A stretch of DNA of 64,000 bases, taken from IMG/VR virus record IMGVR_UViG_3300044675_005584, positions 1 through 64,000 of that record; one strand, given 5' to 3'. This stretch comes from a virus. Position 1 is the first letter of the stretch, and each line of letters starts with the position of its first letter. The notes beneath the pieces are model-generated. The model did no database searches and had not been told where the DNA came from. It saw nothing but the letters and a program-made list of their open reading frames with translations. Of the stretch, positions 32,966 to 41,650 are shown piece by piece. The position numbers and the translations under genes were made by a program.

Positions 32966-34114
32966 ATGTACTCAACCACCCTATATCTGTACCAACAAAT
33001 AACCCAGGTCCTGAGCATAGACACCGGCGCTGGTTCCACATTCACCTACAGGTATAATCCCGTGTACGCCAAAGTCCTAACCATAAACAAAGGCATCGAC
33101 AATGTGTTGCTGTTTGAGTTTATCAATCAAAATGAAAAACCGGTCAATATCACTGGCAGTAGTTTTGTGTTCCGTGTGATCAACACTGAAGGAACCACTG
33201 TATTGCTAGAAGAGCCCTTGGTTGCACTCAATGCTGCCACAGGCCGGGCCAAGGTCACTTTGTTGACCAGTCAGTTGTTGACAGTGCTTGCTCAACCAGC
33301 CTTTTATAGTATAACTAGAGCCAGTGGAAACTTGATAGAACCAGTATTTGTTGATGCCCAGTCGGGCGGTCGTGCACCTCTTAACATAGTGGACAGTGTG
33401 TTGCCACAGTATGTGCCCAGTGCTCCACTTACTATACCCACAGTCAAGCTCTCGGCACAAGGATCAGCAGATGGCACCAGTTTTGGAAACGCCGGCGGAG
33501 ACTATTATTGGAATGGTAACCCCAACGGAGCCAACTATTTTAACAGTTTTGCTCTTACCGAATACTACAGCAGTTTTATTACACCCAGACAAGGCATTAC
33601 TACCATACAAATGACCCTGGATGGCTATACAGGCACAATCAAGGCACAGGCAGCTGCTGACTACGAAAGTGTACCGTACAACGTGACCGAAAGTACTACC
33701 TATCTCAATGAGACCAGTACCATTTATCTCAATGTGATTGGTTGGCATCCACTATTGCGAGTATGTTTCAACAACAGTATCTTTGCTGTGCCTGGTGGTC
33801 AAGGCATACCGGCACAGGCCACTGCCATCTGTGAAGACGGTGTAGTGACCAGTATCAACGTTATCAATGCTGGTAACGGTTATTTGGCTCCGCCCCGGAT
33901 CAGCATTGTGGGCGAAGGTGCCGGTGCCACTGCTACTGCCACCATAGGTGGCGATGGCGAAATAGCAAGTATCACAGTGACTGACGGCGGATCTGGTTAT
34001 TGGTTTGCACCCAATGCCGGAATCAACACACCTTATTATCCGGTGCCTGCCAACAACCAAGGTGCCGCAGTGGTGATCAGCACTGGCTATGTAGTGGACC
34101 TTTTCTATAGGTAA
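32966..34114 (+). CDS. Virion structural protein with GSGY-type repeats
   Basis: 382 aa. The N-terminal 130 residues (LTINKGIDNVLLFEFINQNEKPVNITGSSFVFRVINTEGTTVLLEEPL) resemble BppU/Ig-like N-terminal domains of tail and baseplate proteins. Near 285-350 there are two copies of a ...NAGNGYLAPPRISIVGEGAGATATATIGGDGEI / DGGSGYWFAP repeat common in phage fibres. Likely a tail or fibre-attachment protein. Confidence 0.7.
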   Translation: MYSTTLYLYQQITQVLSIDTGAGSTFTYRYNPVYAKVLTINKGIDNVLLFEFINQNEKPVNITGSSFVFRVINTEGTTVLLEEPLVALNAATGRAKVTLLTSQLLTVLAQPAFYSITRASGNLIEPVFVDAQSGGRAPLNIVDSVLPQYVPSAPLTIPTVKLSAQGSADGTSFGNAGGDYYWNGNPNGANYFNSFALTEYYSSFITPRQGITTIQMTLDGYTGTIKAQAAADYESVPYNVTESTTYLNETSTIYLNVIGWHPLLRVCFNNSIFAVPGGQGIPAQATAICEDGVVTSINVINAGNGYLAPPRISIVGEGAGATATATIGGDGEIASITVTDGGSGYWFAPNAGINTPYYPVPANNQGAAVVISTGYVVDLFYR

Positions 34115-34130
34115 ATGCAAAAAATCGTGC

Positions 34131-34136
34131 TATAAT
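34131..34136 (+). promoter_or_regulatory. Extended -10 promoter before primase
   Basis: TGCTATAAT (TG extended -10, TATAAT at 34131-34136) precedes the primase ATG at 34142; no good -35 is seen. The leader would be very short, so it may instead be incidental. Confidence 0.3.
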
Positions 34137-34141
34137 AAAGC

Positions 34142-35098
34142 ATGATTGATGTGATCGCTTTCTTACCTGGCAAACGCAAACAAACCAGTAGTGGTTGGAT
34201 TTCAGTAAATGCACCTTGTTGTGTACATCGTGGAGAATCAGCTGACCGACGATTGCGTGGCGGCATAAAAAATACAGATACAGGCTGGAATTGGCATTGT
34301 TTCAATTGTGGATACACCGCCAGTTTTGTACTTGGGCGCACACTCACCTTCAAGGCCCGCAAGTTATTGTCATGGTTGAATGTGCCACAAGAAGAAATTG
34401 AACGTATCAATCTTGAAAGCCTTAGACATAAAAACATCGAAGGCATACTGAACGAACGACAACAGGCTGTTCGACCAGTTGAGATAGAATTTGAAGAATG
34501 CGATTTACCAGCCGACACTGAGGAACTGACAGACACAGCCCGAGCATATTTGACCAACCGCGGTATCATGTTAGACTATCCATACCTGTCCAAGCGAGGA
34601 ACAAGACCTGGCATTGTTGTGCCATTTACCCACGATAATCAGATAGTTGGACACACTACAAGATTTTTAGATGATAGAACACCCAAATATATCCAGGACA
34701 TACAGCCAGGATATGTGTTTGGCACAGACCTACAACGTAACAATTGGCAATCAGTGATTGTTGTAGAAGGAGTATTTGATGCACTCAGCGTCAACGGTGT
34801 GGCTGTGCTACACGCAGACATAAATGATGCACAGGTCAGATTGATAAGAAGTCTTGAACGAGAAATAGTTGTTGTGCCAGATCAAGATGTACCGGGCATG
34901 CGATTGGTAGAACGTGCAGTTGAACTAGGTTGGTCAGTCAGCATGCCCGAATGGCCAGCGGGAATCAAAGATGTGAATGATGCAGTAATTTGTATGGGAA
35001 GGTTGGCCACTTTGCTAACTATAATGCGATACAAAGAAACCAGTCGAATTAAAATAGAACTAAGGAAAAAACAACTTGTTAAAAGATTACGGACTTGA
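34142..35098 (+). CDS. 61: DNA primase (gp61-like)
   Basis: 318 aa; T4 gp61 is 342 aa. N-terminal zinc-binding domain: PCCVHRGE (Cys26/27, His29) and WHCFNCG (Cys53, Cys56). TOPRIM domain: VIVVEGVFDALS followed by VVVPDQDVPG, then PEWPAGIKDVNDAV. It makes RNA primers with the gp41 helicase, whose gene overlaps its end. Confidence 0.92.
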   Translation: MIDVIAFLPGKRKQTSSGWISVNAPCCVHRGESADRRLRGGIKNTDTGWNWHCFNCGYTASFVLGRTLTFKARKLLSWLNVPQEEIERINLESLRHKNIEGILNERQQAVRPVEIEFEECDLPADTEELTDTARAYLTNRGIMLDYPYLSKRGTRPGIVVPFTHDNQIVGHTTRFLDDRTPKYIQDIQPGYVFGTDLQRNNWQSVIVVEGVFDALSVNGVAVLHADINDAQVRLIRSLEREIVVVPDQDVPGMRLVERAVELGWSVSMPEWPAGIKDVNDAVICMGRLATLLTIMRYKETSRIKIELRKKQLVKRLRT

Positions 35099-36479
35099 TG
35101 TCCAACGCTTATTCTTAGAAATGATGTTGCAGGACGCAGAGAGTTATGTGCGTGTACAAAACATTTACAATCCAGAAAACTTTGATCGCAGTCTAAGACC
35201 AGCAGCCGAGTTTATTGCTAAACACAGCAATGACCATAAAACTCTACCTTCTGCGGAACAGATATCTGCAACAACAGGGGTTAAACTACAACACATTCCT
35301 GATCTCAATGCAGGACACTTTGATTGGTTCATGGAAGAGTTTGAAGCATTTACTCGACGCCAAGAACTGGAACGTGCCATCCTTAAGAGTGCAGACCTAT
35401 TAGAAAAAGGTGAGTATGATCCGGTGGAAAAACTGATCAAGGATGCAGTGCAGATCAGCTTGACCAAGGACATGGGCACAGACTACTGGGCTGATCCAAG
35501 AGCCCGAATAGACAAGTATTTTAACAGTGGCGGACAAGTTTCAACAGGCTGGCCACAGATGGATCGTATCTTGTATGGCGGATTCAGTCGCGGAGAACTT
35601 AATATTTTTGCTGGTGGATCTGGATCGGGCAAGAGTCTTGTCATGATGAATATAGCATTGAGTTGGCTACAGGCCGGTCTAAGTGGTGTGTATATCAGTC
35701 TAGAATTAAGCGAAGAACTTTGTGCGTTGAGAACTGATGCCATGTTGGCTGGAATGAGCACAAAAGAAATACGCAAAGACATCGACCAAACAGAACTTAA
35801 AGTTAAATTGGTTAGTAAGAAAGCTGGACAGTATAGAATCAAGGCCATACCAGCGCAGAGCAACATCAACGACATCCGTAGTTATATCAAAGAAGTGCAG
35901 GTACAGACCGGAATTCGAGTAGACTTTGTGATGTGTGATTACCTAGATTTATTAATGCCGGTCAGTGCCAAGGTAAGCCCAAATGACCTGTTTGTCAAAG
36001 ACAAGTATGTGAGTGAAGAACTACGAAACTTGGCCAAGGAACTCAATGTGTTGTTTGTGACTGCGTCGCAGTTGAATCGTAGTGCAGTAGAAGAAGTTGA
36101 GTTTGATCATAGTCATATTAGTGGCGGTATCAGCAAGATTAATACTGCGGACAATGTGTTTGGTATTTTTACAAGCAGAGCTATGAAAGAGCGTGGCAAG
36201 TACCAGATACAATGCATGAAGTCAAGAAGCAGTACTGGTGTGGGCATGAAGATTGATCTAGACTACAATATTGAAACCATGCGGATTACCGACCCAGGCG
36301 ATGATGAGCAGACCAGTAGTGGGTTTAAAAAGCCCAACATCTACGAAAGCATCAAGGCACAAAGCAGAGTTACTCCGACAGAAACTGTAGATCAGACTAC
36401 TGGTGAAATCAGCAAGATTAATGCTGATGTGCAAAATGCCAAACTAAAACAATTACTAGGACAGATTAAAACCGGCTGA
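35076..36479 (+). CDS. 41: Replicative DNA helicase (gp41-like, DnaB family)
   Basis: 467 aa; T4 gp41 is 475 aa. TTG start behind TAAGGA, overlapping primase by 23 nt. The N-terminal helical domain is followed by STGWPQMDRILYGGFSRGELNIFAGGSGSGKS (Walker A at 180-187), VDFVMCDYLDLLMP (Walker B) and VTASQLNR (motif H3). Hexameric 5'-3' helicase of the replication fork. Primase-helicase coupling is as in other T4-like phages. Confidence 0.94.
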   Translation: MLKDYGLDVQRLFLEMMLQDAESYVRVQNIYNPENFDRSLRPAAEFIAKHSNDHKTLPSAEQISATTGVKLQHIPDLNAGHFDWFMEEFEAFTRRQELERAILKSADLLEKGEYDPVEKLIKDAVQISLTKDMGTDYWADPRARIDKYFNSGGQVSTGWPQMDRILYGGFSRGELNIFAGGSGSGKSLVMMNIALSWLQAGLSGVYISLELSEELCALRTDAMLAGMSTKEIRKDIDQTELKVKLVSKKAGQYRIKAIPAQSNINDIRSYIKEVQVQTGIRVDFVMCDYLDLLMPVSAKVSPNDLFVKDKYVSEELRNLAKELNVLFVTASQLNRSAVEEVEFDHSHISGGISKINTADNVFGIFTSRAMKERGKYQIQCMKSRSSTGVGMKIDLDYNIETMRITDPGDDEQTSSGFKKPNIYESIKAQSRVTPTETVDQTTGEISKINADVQNAKLKQLLGQIKTG

Positions 36480-36480
36480 T

Positions 36481-36528
36481 TCAGGACCAATTAGTTTAAA
36501 AACCCACTAAATAATACAAAGGTCCTGA
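36481..36528 (+). repeat. Inverted repeat flanking a late promoter
   Basis: TCAGGACC (36481-36488) and GGTCCTGA (36521-36528) are perfect 8-bp complements enclosing the ACTAAATA late box. They could form a long-loop hairpin or be operator half-sites. Confidence 0.45.
36506..36513 (+). promoter_or_regulatory. Late promoter box (ACTAAATA)
   Basis: ACTAAATA lies 20 nt before the start at 36534 and marks the switch from replication genes back to late genes. Confidence 0.55.
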
Positions 36529-36533
36529 CCCGT

Positions 36534-36782
36534 ATGCAAAAGAAAACCCGTAGTATTCTCGAAGAATTAGAAACCTTGTACGCCGAGCGTGATCAGCGTC
36601 ATGTGATCGAAAATCGTGCCGCAAACATCATTGCCAGTGCCATACGCCTGCTTGAGCAAATAGATAGTAGTTACACAGCTGAACAGGCTGAAAACCTACA
36701 GCGCAAGTTGATCAATGCTATCAAACTGAGAGATCCTGCTAAATTTACAAGAACAGTGAGACGTACTGATGCAAATACATGA
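36534..36782 (+). CDS. Small helical hypothetical protein
   Basis: 82 aa, entirely helical and charged (LEELETLYAERDQRHVIENRAANIIASAIRLLEQIDSSYTAEQAENLQRKLINAIKLRDPAKFTRTVRR). Not a named family. Driven by a late box and overlapping the next gene by 14 nt, so likely a virion or assembly protein. Confidence 0.65.
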   Translation: MQKKTRSILEELETLYAERDQRHVIENRAANIIASAIRLLEQIDSSYTAEQAENLQRKLINAIKLRDPAKFTRTVRRTDANT

Positions 36783-37584
36783 ACTAACACAGCCCAAAAA
36801 ATCTAAATTGGATGAAGTTGATTTTGTTGGTCCTGACAGTGTGTTTGCACAGGCCAAATCTGCTATACAGACCCGCGGCCGATCACTAATCGATCCACAA
36901 GCAGCCAAGGATGCTCAACAAGCCAGATACCAGGCTGATATTGCAAACAGCCTGGCACAAGGTAAAGCAGCTGGACTTGATAAAAAGCCCACTCTGAATT
37001 CAGCATTGATTAAATTAAAAGCAAATCCTGCAGCCACGCAGTATGTTGCTGGAATAGTGGCCAAGTGGCCCAGTGTAAGTAGCATGGGTGGCACGTTAAC
37101 ACAAACAACCACTGGTCAGATAAACAAAGCCAATCCAAATAATCCCAATGTTGAGTTGGATTATTATAAGCGCAATCCACCAAAGACTCAACCGGCTCAG
37201 CCTGCTCCAACTACTCCTGTTGCAGGCACACCAGCAACAGCACCCGTCGCTGATAAAGCAGCAAAGAATAAAGCAGATGCTGCTCAACGCAATGCTGACA
37301 TAGAAAAAACAAAACAAGCAAATGCCGTAAAAAATCAACAAGATGCTGCTATCAAAGCAGCCGCTGACGCAGCCAAGGCCAAACCTGGATTTCAACAAAC
37401 AGCCGCTGACAAACTAGCTATCAAATCCGCTAACACTAGAGGTATACGTGAAGATAACGCACAGGCATTTCAAGACACGACACAGAAACTTGGTCAAACA
37501 TTCAAAGATGGAGAACGTGTATTGAATCCAAACGATGAACAGGTCAAGGCAAAAATTAAAGCCTGGATCGATAGCCAACTATAA
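36769..37584 (+). CDS. Ala/Lys/Gln-rich putative internal virion protein
   Basis: 271 aa. N-terminus MQIHELTQPKKSKLDEVD is a possible short targeting sequence with an L-x-E site. Pro/Thr-rich linker (TQPAQPAPTTPVAGTPATAPV) near 140-165 and a long Ala/Lys helix or coiled coil (AAKNKADAAQRNADIEKTKQANAVKNQQDAAIKAAADAAKAK) near 165-210. No enzymatic motif. Confidence 0.6.
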   Translation: MQIHELTQPKKSKLDEVDFVGPDSVFAQAKSAIQTRGRSLIDPQAAKDAQQARYQADIANSLAQGKAAGLDKKPTLNSALIKLKANPAATQYVAGIVAKWPSVSSMGGTLTQTTTGQINKANPNNPNVELDYYKRNPPKTQPAQPAPTTPVAGTPATAPVADKAAKNKADAAQRNADIEKTKQANAVKNQQDAAIKAAADAAKAKPGFQQTAADKLAIKSANTRGIREDNAQAFQDTTQKLGQTFKDGERVLNPNDEQVKAKIKAWIDSQL

Positions 37585-37945
37585 GGCTGAACAGGATGGG
37601 CTTGAAGGACTAAAAGGATTTGGCGAACAAATAGGAATCTATCTAGATAGCATGGTCCAAGATCACAACAACATACCTGCACAACAAAAAACTCTAGAAA
37701 GTCTTGTGTCCTTGGTTGTGGCTGCCAACCACTTGGTTGATTTTGAACGGCGTATAGGAGCCGGAAACAATTTACGCTATCAGGCTCGGCAAGGTACACA
37801 GGCTCAACCGGTCCAGACTGGATTGACCCCTGCTCAATTACAGAAGCTAAATGCTCAGGCTGCACAAGCTGGTGGGCCCGATCCCCAAAAAACTGGAAAC
37901 GACTTCTGGGACAATCTAATAATACAAGCACTAGGATCAAGATAA
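37535..37945 (+). CDS. Gln/Ala-rich hypothetical protein
   Basis: 136 aa; the ATG at 37535 overlaps the preceding gene by 50 nt and a later non-ATG start cannot be excluded. Helical domain (GLKGFGEQIGIYLDSMVQDHNN...TLESLVSLVVAANHLVDFERR) followed by a Gln/Ala/Pro tail. The stop overlaps the next ATG. Probably part of the same packaged-protein set. Confidence 0.55.
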   Translation: MNRSRQKLKPGSIANYKAEQDGLEGLKGFGEQIGIYLDSMVQDHNNIPAQQKTLESLVSLVVAANHLVDFERRIGAGNNLRYQARQGTQAQPVQTGLTPAQLQKLNAQAAQAGGPDPQKTGNDFWDNLIIQALGSR

Positions 37946-39870
37946 TGAAGATTTTTGAAGGTGGCAACGTATTCAAAGATGCCGACGGTCGTGCGCTCAC
38001 ACAACGCATCAATCAGGCCGATGTCAAACCTACTCTGGCCTGGCTAGAACAACTGGTTCCTGGCCTGGATCTACTGAACAACACACTGGGCAGTACTGGT
38101 ATCAAGGACACATCGGGTGATCTAGATATCGCCGTGGATGCCAATAAAGTTACCAAAGAACAACTGCAACAAAGACTGGAGCAATGGGCTATCAGCCACG
38201 GCTTCAAACCACAAGAATGGGTCAGGAAGTCGGGCACAGCGGTGCATTTCAAAACACCCATCACAGGCAGACCCGACCGCGGCTATGTGCAAACTGATTT
38301 TATGTTGATGAACAATGTGCCATGGTCCAAGTTTGTGCTAGGTGCCATGCCAGTAGACAGCCAGTTCAAAGGCCGTGAGCGTAATGTGTTAATGAACAGT
38401 CTGGCCAAAAGTATGGGTTACAAACTGAATCAAATAGCTGGTATAGCCGATCGTGACACAAACAAAATAATCACTGACGATCCTGATCGAGTGGCCAAAT
38501 TGCTCCTGAACAAAACTGCCACACGCCAAGACTTGGCCAGTGTAGAAAGCATAGTACAGGCATTGAGCCGAGACCCCCAACGTGATGCCAAGTTGGCTGA
38601 CTTTCGGGCACACCTGGAACGTGAAGGCATTCCATTCATGGAAAGTGCCGTGGTCAATCCTTATCAAGCGTACGACGAAGTAAACTTCCTGGCTAGACTA
38701 CGAGATCGTATAGTCAATCAAGGCATGCAGATCATTGTAGAAGCCGAAGTACAAGGAGGACGTGCCAAGGGCATTGAACATCTAGAAGACTATGTGTTCC
38801 GTAACGGTAGTGCAGGTATTAAAAAAGCCATGGACATAGTAAAGAACACGGCAGAGAACACTGGTGCCACTACCACAGTCAAGTGGGATGGCAAACCAGC
38901 ATTAGTATTTGGTCGTGATCCAGCAGGAACTTTTGTCTTGACTGATGTGTCTGGGTTTACAGCCAAAGGCTACAATGGCCTGTTTACCAGTCCACGTCAA
39001 GCAATTGGATTGTTAGCACAGCGCGATCAAGATGCAGCCGCCAAAGGCAAGCCAGCTGGGCGTGTGGAATATCTTGGTCCCATATATGAAAAATTATGGC
39101 CTTTATTAAGTGCCGCATTACCCAAAACATTCCGTGGCTATGTACAAGGTGATTTGTTATACACCGACCGGCCCCCTGAGGATGCTGGCAATTTTGTGTT
39201 TACTCCTAATGCTATTACCTATAGGATCCCTATTGCCAGCGACGTAGGACAACGTATAGGCAATAGTGAAGTTGGCATCGCCATGCATACCCGGTACGAT
39301 GAACCTGGTTCGCCAAAAGAACCAATCGGTAATGTTGATTTCAAACGTGTTCCAGGACTGTTGTTACTAGAACCTGTGTATGCCAAAGAAAATGTACGAC
39401 CAAATAGAAACTTGGTACAAGCTCTTAGAGACGTATACAAAACATCAGGATCGGCCATAGATGGCCTATTCAATCCAACAGAACTACGAGCCTTGCAAAT
39501 CACTGACTTGCCTAAACTGTGCATTGATTATATCAACAGTAGGGTTGGTGCTGACTTTGATAACTTGATCGCCGGCTTTGGACCTTGGCTACAAAGCACA
39601 CAAAGTCCAAGAAAGTTTGCCAACATTGTAGAATATCTACAAAGTCCACGTAGCAATCTAGAAGGCATGGCCGCGGCATTTGAAGCCTGGGCCTTGCTAC
39701 ACGACATCAAGATGGACATATTACGCCAGCTGGATCTACAACATCCAGGACAAGAAGGCTGGGTAATGGCCACAGCAGGTGGCATGGCCAAGGCTGTGAA
39801 CCGACTGGCAGGTGGATTCACCAGCGCCAACCGTGCCATAAACAATCCAGATCAACTGCCTACACCGTGA
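37945..39870 (+). CDS. Fusion of pol-beta-type nucleotidyltransferase and ligase-like KWDG domain
   Basis: 641 aa. Residues 1-10 (MKIFEGGNVF) look like a targeting peptide with an I-F-E site. Residues 45-135 hold NTase signs: GSTGIKDTSGDLDIAVD and GYVQTDFMLM (three acidic residues of the pol-beta family). From about 270, GIEHLEDYVFRNGSAGIKKAMDIV leads to TVKWDGKPALVFGRD, the K-x-D-G motif of ATP-dependent ligases and capping enzymes, with VQGDLLYTD as a motif III-like element. This second half resembles the phage family known as DUF6267. Two nucleotidyl-transfer folds in a late, possibly packaged protein is unusual. Confidence 0.65.
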   Translation: MKIFEGGNVFKDADGRALTQRINQADVKPTLAWLEQLVPGLDLLNNTLGSTGIKDTSGDLDIAVDANKVTKEQLQQRLEQWAISHGFKPQEWVRKSGTAVHFKTPITGRPDRGYVQTDFMLMNNVPWSKFVLGAMPVDSQFKGRERNVLMNSLAKSMGYKLNQIAGIADRDTNKIITDDPDRVAKLLLNKTATRQDLASVESIVQALSRDPQRDAKLADFRAHLEREGIPFMESAVVNPYQAYDEVNFLARLRDRIVNQGMQIIVEAEVQGGRAKGIEHLEDYVFRNGSAGIKKAMDIVKNTAENTGATTTVKWDGKPALVFGRDPAGTFVLTDVSGFTAKGYNGLFTSPRQAIGLLAQRDQDAAAKGKPAGRVEYLGPIYEKLWPLLSAALPKTFRGYVQGDLLYTDRPPEDAGNFVFTPNAITYRIPIASDVGQRIGNSEVGIAMHTRYDEPGSPKEPIGNVDFKRVPGLLLLEPVYAKENVRPNRNLVQALRDVYKTSGSAIDGLFNPTELRALQITDLPKLCIDYINSRVGADFDNLIAGFGPWLQSTQSPRKFANIVEYLQSPRSNLEGMAAAFEAWALLHDIKMDILRQLDLQHPGQEGWVMATAGGMAKAVNRLAGGFTSANRAINNPDQLPTP

Positions 39871-39884
39871 TTTTCTCTCCAGAT

Positions 39885-39892
39885 CATAAATA
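39885..39892 (+). promoter_or_regulatory. T4-type late promoter box (CATAAATA)
   Basis: CATAAATA lies 40 nt before the 39933 start; a strong AAGGAG ribosome-binding site (39920-39925) follows. A terminator after the gene makes this a high-output single-gene unit. Confidence 0.65.
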
Positions 39893-39932
39893 ATAGTAGG
39901 ACCTTAGAGTCCATACATAAAGGAGATTCAAA

Positions 39933-40361
39933 ATGGCATTCATAACCGTAGTTTCCGGTGGCGCACAACCGGTATTCGCAACAGACGTACTCAATGGTAA
40001 TCCAGCACAAACAGCCAACATGGCTAACGCTGCAGTTACCAACTTCCAAGGTCCTAAATTAGACTTTTTTGCTTTGGTAGCTAACACAGCTTTAACTGGC
40101 ACAGTTGGTAATGCAGGTGGATACGTTAGTAACGTTCTACAAGCAATCCAGCAAACAGCTACAGTAGCTATGTATCAAATTAGTGGTGCACAAAATGCAA
40201 CCATCAACTTGGCAGTGTATCCAGTTGCTGCTTACACAACCTCAACTTTGGTTGCTGCTGCTCAAACAGCCAATGCAAGTGGTGGTGTAAACATTGGTAT
40301 TCCAACTGCTAACGTAAGCGCAACTGCAAGCTTCATCACTCAAGGTACATTCTACGTTTAA
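39933..40361 (+). CDS. Highly expressed small structural protein
   Basis: 142 aa, Ala/Thr/Val/Asn-rich, with no Lys after residue 50 and no Cys: typical of a surface beta-structured virion protein (capsid decoration, head fibre). The strong late box, near-ideal ribosome-binding site and own terminator suggest a protein needed in many copies. Family not recognised. The first 20 residues (FITVVSGGAQPVFATDV) are not a convincing signal peptide. Confidence 0.6.
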   Translation: MAFITVVSGGAQPVFATDVLNGNPAQTANMANAAVTNFQGPKLDFFALVANTALTGTVGNAGGYVSNVLQAIQQTATVAMYQISGAQNATINLAVYPVAAYTTSTLVAAAQTANASGGVNIGIPTANVSATASFITQGTFYV

Positions 40362-40393
40362 TTGAGTTGATAGCACGACTTTCGTCGTTGATC

Positions 40394-40424
40394 AACCCCA
40401 GATTAAAAACCTGGGGTTTTTCTT
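40394..40424 (+). terminator. Rho-independent terminator
   Basis: AACCCCAG (40394-40401), 9-nt loop, CTGGGGTT (40411-40418) and a T-rich tail. A smaller ACGAC/GTCGT hairpin precedes it. It ends the 39933 transcription unit. Confidence 0.85.
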
Positions 40425-40428
40425 TGGC

Positions 40429-40436
40429 ATTAAATA
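40429..40436 (+). promoter_or_regulatory. Late promoter-like box (ATTAAATA)
   Basis: ATTAAATA follows the terminator and lies 25 nt before the 40462 start, the usual spacing for late boxes here. Confidence 0.45.
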
Positions 40437-40461
40437 TACACTCGATGCTACACACTAATCA

Positions 40462-40881
40462 ATGAGATTCTCCTGCACCACTTTGTTTGATATCACTGCC
40501 ACCGGCGTCACTGGACACTTTAAATCGTCGCGAATACCTTTTGAAGATCGTGCTGGCAATACCATACTGGATGTTGCAGATTGGAATAGATCCAGGAACC
40601 AACAACGCAACTGGGAAACAGTAAATCAAATTATTGGCATGCGAACACAGGTCGATTCGACCATGCCGCAACGCCAAGGTTCCAGTTGGAGTTTTGAATT
40701 TGAAACAGAAACTCCTGGAGCATATGGCACTGATACTGATCCTGTGGCAGTATTGTACAGCGATGCAGCGGGTGTTCCCATGCTGACTGATCTGGATAAC
40801 CGTCAAGACTTGGCATCAGTACTGGTAACGTCTGGACCCGAACAAAACATCTGGTTCAGTCCAATCACGGTAAATAAGTGA
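40462..40881 (+). CDS. Hypothetical late protein
   Basis: 139 aa, not a named family. MRFSCTTLFDITATGVTGHFKSSRIPFEDRAG...WNRSRNQQRNWETVNQIIGMRTQ looks like a compact conserved protein; the second half is beta-rich (WSFEFETETPGAYG). Late context suggests assembly or structural function. Confidence 0.6.
   Translation: MRFSCTTLFDITATGVTGHFKSSRIPFEDRAGNTILDVADWNRSRNQQRNWETVNQIIGMRTQVDSTMPQRQGSSWSFEFETETPGAYGTDTDPVAVLYSDAAGVPMLTDLDNRQDLASVLVTSGPEQNIWFSPITVNK
40869..40876 (+). promoter_or_regulatory. Late promoter-like box (GGTAAATA)
   Basis: GGTAAATA overlaps the end of the preceding gene and lies 19 nt before the 40896 start. First two bases differ from the stronger boxes. Confidence 0.35.
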
Positions 40882-40895
40882 ACTAGGAAAAAGCC

Positions 40896-41159
40896 ATGAG
40901 TGGAACCACAGAAATTGAAAAAAAGAGCCTGGAAGCACATGTTGAATTGTGTGCCGAAAGATACAATGCCTTGGAAGACCGCATAGACAATGTGGATAGC
41001 AAAATCTCCAGTCTGGCTACCGTGGTCCGCGAAGTGCATGACATGATACAACACATGGGCAACAAGCAAACAGATCGGTTGATTGCCTGGGGAATTGGTA
41101 TTATTGGTTCATTAGTGGCCACTATTGCCTGGTTGGTAGCACACTACGTTATTAAATGA
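40896..41159 (+). CDS. Small membrane protein with coiled coil, holin/anchor-like
   Basis: 87 aa. A coiled coil (YNALEDRIDNVDSKISSLATVVREVHDMIQHM) is followed by one C-terminal transmembrane helix (LIAWGIGIIGSLVATIAWLVAHYVI). This layout resembles XhlA-type lysis accessory proteins and other phage membrane anchors. No endolysin lies beside it, so a lysis role is only possible. The stop overlaps the next ATG. Confidence 0.6.
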   Translation: MSGTTEIEKKSLEAHVELCAERYNALEDRIDNVDSKISSLATVVREVHDMIQHMGNKQTDRLIAWGIGIIGSLVATIAWLVAHYVIK

Positions 41160-41650
41160 ATACAGAACAAGAATTTGACCGGATTTTCCGACAGGAATTC
41201 CGAGGCCTGATGGACCAGATGATTTTCCAAAATGACAATGGTGAATACGAAGCATTTGGCCGTTACGTTATACAACCAGGACCCACAGGATACAGGGTAT
41301 CTTGCGCCGCAACTGATGTGGGTGTGTTTACCAATACTCGTCATGCACTAAGTTGGTGTATAGCCGACAAAAATCAATCATACGCATTGGCACGAGATCT
41401 ATTCAATCTAGATCAAAAATTAGGATATATCACCGACGACATAGCCGTAAGAGCCGCTATTGGCGACCGTAGCACCCGACCGCAGTTCCGTGAAGATATC
41501 GAAATCAAGCTGGAAGGTAAGATAATACTGAAAAAACAACTTGAACTGGCGTTGGCCAAATGTGTCAATCAGGCTAAATATTATCAACAACGAGGATTAG
41601 ACAATGAAACTGCAAGAACTGGCCGCAAGCCCAACAAAACAAGCCGCTAA
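41156..41650 (+). CDS. Hypothetical late protein
   Basis: 164 aa, unrecognised. An N-terminal region (EQEFDRIFRQEFRGLMDQMIFQNDNGEYEAFGRYVIQPGPTGYRVSCAATDVGVFTNTRHALSWCIADKNQ) is followed by a helical, basic tail. Coupled by ATGA to the upstream membrane protein and overlapping the next gene by 47 nt. Confidence 0.6.
   Translation: MNTEQEFDRIFRQEFRGLMDQMIFQNDNGEYEAFGRYVIQPGPTGYRVSCAATDVGVFTNTRHALSWCIADKNQSYALARDLFNLDQKLGYITDDIAVRAAIGDRSTRPQFREDIEIKLEGKIILKKQLELALAKCVNQAKYYQQRGLDNETARTGRKPNKTSR
41573..41580 (+). promoter_or_regulatory. Late promoter box (GCTAAATA)
   Basis: GCTAAATA lies 23 nt before the 41604 start, inside the preceding gene. Confidence 0.5.
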
